Shown here in pieces: positions 1-4,553 of a stretch of 7,304 bases of DNA (positions are counted from its first letter, which is position 1; the number at the start of each line of letters is the position of its first letter). The stretch lies in the NCBI GenBank assembly GCA_964463245.1, contig CAYXBU010000081.1:1-7304 (forward strand), written 5' to 3'. Under the pieces are notes generated by a model. It worked only from the letters and a program-made list of their open reading frames with translations. It searched no databases and was not told where the DNA came from. This DNA is from CAMEON01 sp964463245 (lineage in GTDB: Bacteria; Bacillota; Clostridia; Oscillospirales; CAG-272). The translations under genes were made by a program, and so were the position numbers.

Positions 1-252
1 GACTTCGCAGGTCAGCTGGACGGATACCTGTCAGGCTCGGTCGGCGGCGACATCCGGGGAGATGTGGTCGGCTCGGTGTCGGGCGTGGTCATGGGCAAGA
101 TACATGGGAAGGTGTACGGGGATCGGGAGGAGAATGCCGGAGTGCCCATACATCCGGGGGGAGGCCACCGCGCCTCCCTTTTTCGCTCCCGCCCGTCCGC
201 CGTGCCTGAAAGCATTCTAACGGTAACATTTCGGTGGATAAAATGTAAATAA
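1..252 (+). CDS. C-terminal part of a glycine-tetrad repeat protein, 5' end outside window
   Basis: The frame is open from the first base and stops at TAA 250-252, giving 83 residues of an incomplete protein. Residues 6-41 form about nine consecutive four-residue units of the form hydrophobic-x-Gly-x (for example LSGS, VGGD, IRGD, VVGS, VSGV, IHGK, VYGD). Such regular V-x-G-x repeats suggest an elongated beta structure or a self-assembling scaffold, but I do not recognise a named family. After the repeats the sequence turns into a basic, proline-rich tail (about residues 42-83) that looks less protein-like. A terminator-like hairpin lies inside this tail coding region, so the true functional end is uncertain. 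The repeats support this frame over the other two. The function is unknown. Confidence 0.6.
   Translation, partial: DFAGQLDGYLSGSVGGDIRGDVVGSVSGVVMGKIHGKVYGDREENAGVPIHPGGGHRASLFRSRPSAVPESILTVTFRWIKCK
159..183 (+). terminator. Rho-independent terminator-like hairpin
   Basis: A 7-bp perfect stem, GGGAGGC (159-165) with GCCTCCC (172-178), has a six-base loop and is followed by five T (179-183). This is the classical intrinsic terminator form. It lies inside the still-open frame of the upstream repeat protein, and no stop codon occurs before it in any plus-strand frame. It is therefore either a terminator overlapping a 3' coding end or a fortuitous coding hairpin. Confidence 0.65.
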
Positions 253-261
253 TCCCGTTCG

Positions 262-293
262 TTGATGATTTGGACACATTTTCTCGCTATAAT
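262..293 (+). promoter_or_regulatory. Probable promoter of the membrane protein gene at 353
   Basis: A perfect TATAAT (288-293) sits 59 bases upstream of the ATG at 353, in an AT-rich stretch after the terminator-like hairpin. The -35 is poor: TTGATG (262-267) lies 20 bases upstream and TTGGAC (270-275) only 12 bases upstream. The -10 call is good, while the -35 assignment is uncertain. Confidence 0.5.
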
Positions 294-352
294 GGAGAAA
301 ACGGGCATTTTTTGATGCTCCGACCTTGAATTACGGATTGAGAGGCGTGTGC

Positions 353-973
353 ATGAAGCAATTCTTTTCCCGCTACTCCTACGACAGTATGCGGATGTTC
401 TTAGACCAGTTCGCCATATCCCTGTTTGGCTTTTCGCTGGCACTCGCGGCCGACAAGACCAAGAGCAACTCCTTCCTCTGGGTGGTCAGCATTGCATCCA
501 TCCTGTTCTACCTGTTCCTGATCATGGATGTGGCACGGCGGATCGGCGACCGAGATCGCGTCTCGGTGGAGATCGGTAAGCAGCGGTTCTCCCCCGTCCG
601 CGGGTTCTTGATCTCCCTGGTCGCCAACAGTGTCAACCTGATCATGGCTCTGGTCGTCATGCTCCTGACCTTCCTGCCGGGAACCAATCCCGCCATGGCC
701 AAGCTGATCACCAGCCTGCTCAACGGAATGTATTTCGGCGTGTACCGACTGGTCAGCGTGGGCGGCACCGCCCTGCAGGGGCTGTGGTGGGCGTACTTCC
801 TCCTGCCCCTGCCGGCACTGCTGGTCTCGACACTGGGGTATATTGCCGGGGTCAAGGATTGGCACCTGTTCGGCCTGACCACCCCCGAGCTGCCCGCTTC
901 GGATCGCCCGACCCGCAAGGAGATGCGCGAGAGACGGGAGCAGGAAAAGGACAAGCAACAGCCCAAGGATTGA
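353..973 (+). CDS. Unrecognised four-helix integral membrane protein
   Basis: This is a 206-residue protein of unknown function. ATG 353 is chosen because AGAGG (341-345) precedes it by seven bases; the frame could extend upstream to a TTG at 326, but that has no ribosome binding site. Four hydrophobic segments are visible at about residues 13-33, 40-60, 84-108 and 144-166. Positive charges in the loop at 61-79 (ARRIGDRDRV and following) and in the tail suggest both ends are cytoplasmic. The final 30 residues or so form a highly charged tail rich in Arg, Lys and Glu (TRKEMRERREQEKDKQQ). No catalytic motif is seen. It appears monocistronic: the -10 box at 288-293 precedes it, and the next gene, a tRNA, has its own promoter. 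No clear terminator is seen between 974 and 1040. Confidence 0.85.
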   Translation: MKQFFSRYSYDSMRMFLDQFAISLFGFSLALAADKTKSNSFLWVVSIASILFYLFLIMDVARRIGDRDRVSVEIGKQRFSPVRGFLISLVANSVNLIMALVVMLLTFLPGTNPAMAKLITSLLNGMYFGVYRLVSVGGTALQGLWWAYFLLPLPALLVSTLGYIAGVKDWHLFGLTTPELPASDRPTRKEMRERREQEKDKQQPKD

Positions 974-1040
974 ACGACACAGTGCCGCGTACTTCTCTGC
1001 CGGGAGCCGCGAGATTTTCGCATTTTTTGGAAAAATTCTC

Positions 1041-1069
1041 TTGACAGTCGCGCCTGTTTGTGATATAAT
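1041..1069 (+). promoter_or_regulatory. Perfect-consensus sigma-A promoter of the tRNA-Ala gene
   Basis: TTGACA (1041-1046) and TATAAT (1064-1069) are separated by exactly 17 bases, the ideal housekeeping sigma factor promoter. Transcription would start near 1076, about 34 bases before the mature 5' end of the tRNA, leaving a short leader for RNase P removal. Such strong promoters are typical of stable RNA genes. Confidence 0.93.
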
Positions 1070-1109
1070 AGGCGTGTTCACAGGGCAGGGAAGTCCCCGC
1101 CCCGTGCTC

Positions 1110-1185
1110 GGGCTTGTAGCTCAGTTGGGAGAGCGCTGCGTTCGCAACGCAGAGGTCAAGGGTTCGAATCCCTCCAGGTCCACCA
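1110..1185 (+). tRNA. tRNA-Ala, anticodon CGC, CCA encoded
   Basis: A full 76-base cloverleaf can be drawn. The acceptor pairs GGGCTTG (1110-1116) with CAGGTCC (1175-1181). The D-arm is GCTC/GAGC. The anticodon stem is CTGCG/CGCAG with loop TTCGCAA (1141-1147), giving anticodon CGC, which reads GCG alanine codons. The T-loop is TTCGAAT. The discriminator A (1182) is followed by a genomically encoded CCA (1183-1185). The third acceptor pair is G-U (1112 with 1179), the G3-U70 wobble that is the main identity element of alanine tRNAs and so supports the assignment independently. The outermost T-stem pair is an A-C mismatch (1158 with 1174). It is transcribed from the consensus promoter just upstream. 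Confidence 0.97.
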
Positions 1186-1192
1186 ATTTCCA

Positions 1193-1234
1193 AAAGACCG
1201 AGCCCATCACCGATCGGTGATGGGCTCGGTCTTT
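1193..1234. terminator. 42-base perfect palindrome, probable bidirectional terminator
   Basis: The sequence is an uninterrupted self-complementary palindrome of 42 bases: a 19-bp stem (1193-1211 with 1216-1234) closed by a GATC tetraloop. It ends in TTT on both strands, with TCTTTGTCTTG on the plus side and TCTTTTGG on the minus side. It begins eight bases after the tRNA CCA end and lies between convergent units (the tRNA on plus, the oxidoreductase gene on minus). It therefore most likely ends both transcripts. The U-tracts are weaker than the stem. Confidence 0.8.
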
Positions 1235-1246
1235 GTCTTGCGGGAA

Positions 1247-1273
1247 CTCCTGCCCGCACGGGGCGAGCAGGAG
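1247..1273. other. Second hairpin between convergent genes
   Basis: CTCCTGC (1247-1253) pairs with GCAGGAG (1267-1273) around a 13-base loop. It lies 17 bases past the stop codon of the minus-strand oxidoreductase gene. It lacks a T-run, so it is more likely a 3' stabilising structure or a helper to the palindrome at 1193-1234 than a terminator by itself. Confidence 0.45.
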
Positions 1274-1290
1274 CCATTGGTTCGCATCTC

Positions 1291-2556
1291 TTATGCTTGA
1301 TGCCGCGCTTCCCACTCCGCGCGGTTCCGCTTGACATCCTCGGGATCCAGCGTACGCTCCGGGTAGGAGGAGCAGGGCAGGACCTGATCCCCCGCGACAG
1401 CGGCGTTGGTGCAGGCGTTGTCGTGTCTCCAGGCATTCCGCTCCTCGGGGTTCCGCAGGTTCGGGACCTTGATGGGTCGGTTGCCGTTCAGGATGGAACG
1501 GAAGGCGAGAATGCCGCAGATGCCCATGTCCACTGCTTGGTAGACGTCGATCGACCACTTGCCGTCCTCGTGCCCCAGGATCTTTTCAATGAAGAAGTGG
1601 GTGGGATAGAAGTCACTGCCGCCGTGGGAGGCGATACCGCTGTTGCGCGCCAGCTCGGCTGAGACGAACTTCTCGGGGACGATGTAGTGATTCTCCCCCT
1701 CGGCCAGCTTGCCGGGGGTCTCCTCGTACAGGCGCACCCGCTCGCCGCCGTCCTGAACGCAGGTGCCGAGGTAGCCCTTGGTGCCGAAGACATGGTAGGC
1801 GGTGTTGGCAGGCTCCCGCTTCAGGGGGCCGTGGATGGACTTGACGATAGCGCCGTTGTCCAGCGTGACCATCTCAATACCGCTGGCGTGACCGCCCGCG
1901 TGACCCAGATGGTAGAACTCCTCGATGGGGGGATTCTCAAAGCCCACGACCTGCACCGGTCTGTGGCCGGTGATGGTCATGATCGGTCCCAGCGAGTGCG
2001 TGCAGTAGAAGGTGGGGCAGAGGTGGTTGCGCCAATGCTCGGGGTCGCCATAGGTGATGTCCACCCAGCCTCCGGCACAGTTGTGGATGTAGTCACACTC
2101 GGCATAGCTCACGTCGCCGATCTTACCCTCCTTGTACAGCCGCCACATCTCGAAGGTCAAGTCCATGTAGCAGTAATTCTCGGCGTAGGCGTAGACCAGA
2201 CCGGTCTCCTCCACCGTCTCGATCAGCTCGACCGCCTGGGCCATGGTCTCGCTGGGCAACACCTCCGAGAGGACGTGCTTGCCCGCCTTAAGGCAACGGA
2301 TGGCGAAGGTGGCGTGCTCGGTGGCGTAGTTGGCCAGCACCACGGCATCCATATCATATTGCAGGAACTCGTCGAAGGACTCGAAGCACTCGATGTGCAG
2401 TCCTGCGGCCTCCGCATTCTTGCGCGCCTGATCCAAGAGGGGGGTATACTTGTCGCAGACGGCGACCAGCTCCGCCTCCGGGTGGTGTAGGAGCACCTGG
2501 ATCATGGAGTTGCCTCTTGCTCCTCCGAATACGCCGATACGCAGTTTTCTTTCCAT
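1291..2556 (-). CDS. Gfo/Idh/MocA-family NAD(P)-dependent oxidoreductase
   Basis: The 421-residue product is a predicted cytoplasmic dehydrogenase or oxidoreductase, probably acting on a sugar, inositol or sugar derivative; the substrate cannot be told from sequence. Residues 5-35 form a Rossmann beta-alpha-beta unit with a glycine-rich loop (GVFGGARGNSM, 8-18) and an acidic residue at the end of the second strand (VCDKY, Asp35). GKHVLSEVLPSE (92-103) aligns with the family motif GKHV-x-x-EKP, but lysine is replaced by Val-Leu. The C-terminal alpha/beta domain carries CTHSLGP (185-191), where family members often have an active-site histidine. The length is somewhat above the usual 330-400. 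ATG 2556 is chosen because it follows AGGAAAGG and begins the Rossmann strand; an in-frame upstream extension to 2640 lacks family similarity. It has its own promoter and appears monocistronic. Confidence 0.9.
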   Translation of the reverse strand: MERKLRIGVFGGARGNSMIQVLLHHPEAELVAVCDKYTPLLDQARKNAEAAGLHIECFESFDEFLQYDMDAVVLANYATEHATFAIRCLKAGKHVLSEVLPSETMAQAVELIETVEETGLVYAYAENYCYMDLTFEMWRLYKEGKIGDVSYAECDYIHNCAGGWVDITYGDPEHWRNHLCPTFYCTHSLGPIMTITGHRPVQVVGFENPPIEEFYHLGHAGGHASGIEMVTLDNGAIVKSIHGPLKREPANTAYHVFGTKGYLGTCVQDGGERVRLYEETPGKLAEGENHYIVPEKFVSAELARNSGIASHGGSDFYPTHFFIEKILGHEDGKWSIDVYQAVDMGICGILAFRSILNGNRPIKVPNLRNPEERNAWRHDNACTNAAVAGDQVLPCSSYPERTLDPEDVKRNRAEWEARHQA

Positions 2557-2578
2557 AGTTATGTTTCCTTTCCTGACG

Positions 2579-2631
2579 CGTCCGCGATCCTGCGCGGACG
2601 ACTGTGACGGTCTTTTTTCACGGTGACCGTC
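2579..2631 (-). promoter_or_regulatory. Two hairpins in the leader of the oxidoreductase gene
   Basis: The roughly 75-base leader holds two inverted repeats. CGTCCGCG (2579-2586) pairs with CGCGGACG (2593-2600) around a six-base loop. GACGGTC (2606-2612) pairs with GACCGTC (2625-2631) around a 12-base loop. On the transcript the outer repeat comes first, followed by an A-run, the GC-rich hairpin and then the ribosome binding site. These could be an operator, an attenuator-like structure or simple mRNA stabilisers. No known riboswitch is recognised. Confidence 0.45.
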
Positions 2632-2638
2632 CACAAGC

Positions 2639-2647
2639 ATTGTAACA
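2639..2647 (-). promoter_or_regulatory. Probable extended -10 promoter of the oxidoreductase gene
   Basis: On the minus strand TGTTACAAT (2647 to 2639) fits an extended -10 box (TG-N-TACAAT). No good -35 is found 16-18 bases upstream. Transcription would start near 2632, giving a leader of about 75 bases. The box lies just past the hairpin that closes the upstream cluster, so this gene is probably transcribed independently of it. Confidence 0.55.
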
Positions 2648-2670
2648 GATTTTGACTTGAAAGTACATAT

Positions 2671-2712
2671 GCAGAACGCACAAAAAGAATTGGATCTTTT
2701 TGTGCGTTCTGC
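2671..2712 (-). terminator. 18-bp hairpin closing the uvrC-rsmD-coaD-DUF308 cluster
   Basis: A perfect 18-bp inverted repeat (2671-2688 with 2695-2712) with a six-base loop starts only six bases beyond the stop codon at 2719. The A5/T5 run lies inside the stem next to the loop, and no T-run follows the stem on the minus strand. It is therefore atypical, but its position and strength make it the obvious candidate for the cluster terminator or 3' stabiliser. Confidence 0.7.
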
Positions 2713-2718
2713 GCTATA

Positions 2719-3411
2719 TCACTTGTCCTGATCGGCGCGAGTGGTCTCGTCCCCCTCGGCATCCATGTAGATGGTGTCGATCCTGCCGTCTCCGGTGGTG
2801 TCGGCGTACACGGTGCCGCGCTGCCTGCCCGGGCGGTGTGCCGATCGCGTTTCGGAGCCAACGAAATCAGCGCGGGCGATGCGGATAATGCTGATCACAC
2901 CTGCGACCACGGCACCCGTGATCACGACCCAGCCGACCACCAGGAGCAGAATGTGTACCACCGTAAAGGCGGCATCCAACAGCATGGGCAGGAAGGCCAG
3001 AACCAGCACGCCCATGATCAGCCGCCATACCTCGCGCAGGAACTGCTTCCCCTTCTCCTGCGCCATCAGGATCCGCAAGAGCGGGAACAGGATCATATAC
3101 GCTCCGATGACGATGACAAGAACGGTGCTCTGGAAGAAGATCAGTGCGATACCCATCGCAATACCCAGGATGGCACTGATGAAGTCCATCAGCCCCAGCG
3201 AGGTGTTGAGGTTAGCGGCACCCGAGACCAGCTCGGGGATGTTGCTGATAATGGTGAAGATACCGCAAATGATCAGGGTCACTTGGATGATGAGGTGCAG
3301 GGTCTCCGGCTTGAGCACCGCCGCCAATACCAGTACCAAGACTCCCAGAAGGACTCCCAGCAGAGTCCCGGTCACGCGGGCGATGATCAGATTCTTTTTG
3401 ATCTTGTTCAT
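2719..3411 (-). CDS. DUF308/HdeD-like six-helix membrane protein with a calcium-loop-like tail
   Basis: The 230-residue protein has about six hydrophobic helices (roughly 12-33, 39-57, 73-92, 96-115, 130-148 and 152-176). Short connecting loops and a basic loop (KGKQFLREVWR, 120-130) put both ends in the cytoplasm by the positive-inside rule. This layout matches the DUF308/HdeD family, small membrane proteins linked to acid stress in enterobacteria but of unknown role in Firmicutes. The unusual part is the tail: after the last helix, DTTGDGRID (204-212) followed by DAEGDE (217-222) resembles the D-x-[DNST]-x-D-G-x-[IV]-D loop of EF-hand or dockerin-type calcium sites. ATG 3411 follows AGGAGG by nine bases, and the ribosome binding site directly abuts the coaD stop. 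It is the last gene of the cluster. The specific role is unknown. Confidence 0.85.
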   Translation of the reverse strand: MNKIKKNLIIARVTGTLLGVLLGVLVLVLAAVLKPETLHLIIQVTLIICGIFTIISNIPELVSGAANLNTSLGLMDFISAILGIAMGIALIFFQSTVLVIVIGAYMILFPLLRILMAQEKGKQFLREVWRLIMGVLVLAFLPMLLDAAFTVVHILLLVVGWVVITGAVVAGVISIIRIARADFVGSETRSAHRPGRQRGTVYADTTGDGRIDTIYMDAEGDETTRADQDK

Positions 3412-3426
3412 GAAGATGATCCTCCT

Positions 3427-3957
3427 TTATTGCTGTGTAGCTTGTCGAATGCGCTCCCCGCAGACGGTTCGGATATGCGCAGCGACCGGTGGGGGCAGTA
3501 GCTCGTCAGGCACCCGCCCCGCCGCCAGCTCGGCACGGACGCGGGTGGAGCTGATCTCGGCCAGCGCGGGATCGGTCGGCATATACAGGGTCTCGGCGCG
3601 GGGGTCGTGCTCCCGATTCCAGAGCGCGTGGGTCTGCTCGTAGCGGTAGTCGGTCTCGCTTCGAAGCCCTTTGACGATCACATCGGCACCCAGCCGTTCG
3701 AACAGGTGGATCAGCAGGCCGCTGTCGGTCACGACCTCTACGTTCGGCAGGTCAGCGCAGGCCAGCCTGACCAGCTCCTCCCGCTCGGCGGGGGAGAACA
3801 GATACTGCTTGACGGTCGCGCCCGGTACATACTTGGTCATGTCGTTGTGCATCACCGCGACCACCACCCGCTCAAAGATGCCCGCCGCGCGGCGGATGAC
3901 ATCCAGATGCCCCGTCGTGATGGGGTCAAAGCTCCCGGGGATCAGTGCGGTGCTCAT
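3427..3957 (-). CDS. coaD: Phosphopantetheine adenylyltransferase
   Basis: CoaD transfers AMP from ATP to 4'-phosphopantetheine, forming dephospho-CoA and pyrophosphate. This is the penultimate and rate-influencing step of coenzyme A synthesis in the cytoplasm. The 176-residue protein has the nucleotidyltransferase signature PGSFDPITTGH at 7-17, including the T-x-G-H motif with His17. It also has the conserved VKGLRSETDYRYE region (95-107) and the late SSTRVR motif (136-141) of the ATP site. The length is slightly over the usual 158-165, with a short extra tail. The start codon overlaps the rsmD stop in ATGA (3954-3957), so the two are very probably translationally coupled. The rsmD-coaD pairing is common in bacteria. 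Confidence 0.97.
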   Translation of the reverse strand: MSTALIPGSFDPITTGHLDVIRRAAGIFERVVVAVMHNDMTKYVPGATVKQYLFSPAEREELVRLACADLPNVEVVTDSGLLIHLFERLGADVIVKGLRSETDYRYEQTHALWNREHDPRAETLYMPTDPALAEISSTRVRAELAAGRVPDELLPPPVAAHIRTVCGERIRQATQQ

Positions 3958-4550
3958 ACGCTCTCCTCCGCCACAGGGGAGGTGTGGGTCACTACCGTGA
4001 TGTAGGCCTTACCGTATTTGGCCTCCTTGACAAGGGTGAAGTGCCCGGAGAGTGCCGTCTCGGTGGCAAAGCCCAGTGGGTCGGGCTCGCCGCTCTCGCA
4101 GATGATCAGTCCTCCGGGGGAGAGCAGACGGGCGCGGAGGATATCCTCCACGGTGGAGGCCACGGCGTGCATGGCATAGGGCGGGTCAAGGAAGATGCAA
4201 TCAAAGCTGTCCTTCCCCCTGCGGGAGCGCAGGTAGGCCGCCACATCCGAGCACAGGATGGTGCAACGGTCGGCAAGACGGGTCTTGGTGGCGTTGCGTT
4301 CAATGATCCGAATCGCCTCGCGGGATTGATCCACCAGCACGGCGTGTGCCGCCCCCGCCGACAGTGCCTCCAGCCCCAGCTGTCCGCACCCCGCAAAGAG
4401 ATCCAGAACGCGAATGCCGTTCATGTCCATCCGCACCCGCAGGGAAGAGAAGACCGCCTCCTTGGCGCGTTCGGTCGTAGGGCGGGTTGCCTCGCCCTCC
4501 AGAGTGTCCAGCCGCACACCGCGTGCCGAACCTGTAATGATCCGCATCAT
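3954..4550 (-). CDS. rsmD: 16S rRNA (guanine(966)-N2)-methyltransferase
   Basis: RsmD transfers a methyl group from S-adenosylmethionine to the N2 of G966 of 16S rRNA (E. coli numbering) during small subunit assembly. The 198-residue protein shows the N-terminal RIITG (3-7), the family signature RPTTERAKEAVFSSL (23-37), the SAM-binding loop VLDLFAGCGQLGLEAL (48-63) and the catalytic LDPPY (121-125) of N2/N6 aminomethyltransferases. The loop has GCGQ where many relatives have GSG or GTG, which looks tolerable. Translation starts at the first of two tandem ATG codons (4550), three bases after the uvrC stop, with AAGGA about nine bases upstream inside the uvrC coding end. The tail overlaps the coaD start. 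Confidence 0.96.
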   Translation of the reverse strand: MMRIITGSARGVRLDTLEGEATRPTTERAKEAVFSSLRVRMDMNGIRVLDLFAGCGQLGLEALSAGAAHAVLVDQSREAIRIIERNATKTRLADRCTILCSDVAAYLRSRRGKDSFDCIFLDPPYAMHAVASTVEDILRARLLSPGGLIICESGEPDPLGFATETALSGHFTLVKEAKYGKAYITVVTHTSPVAEESV

Positions 4551-4553
4551 GGC

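Noticed and set aside
12..443. Minus-strand open frame of 143 codons at the left end
   Set aside because: It overlaps the tetrad-repeat frame, the promoter and the start of the membrane protein gene. Its Ser/Pro/Arg-rich translation looks like antisense composition and it has no ribosome binding site.
2557..2640. Upstream extension of the oxidoreductase reading frame
   Set aside because: The extra 28 residues contain no family sequence, while ATG 2556 has a good AGGAAAGG site and directly begins the Rossmann strand.
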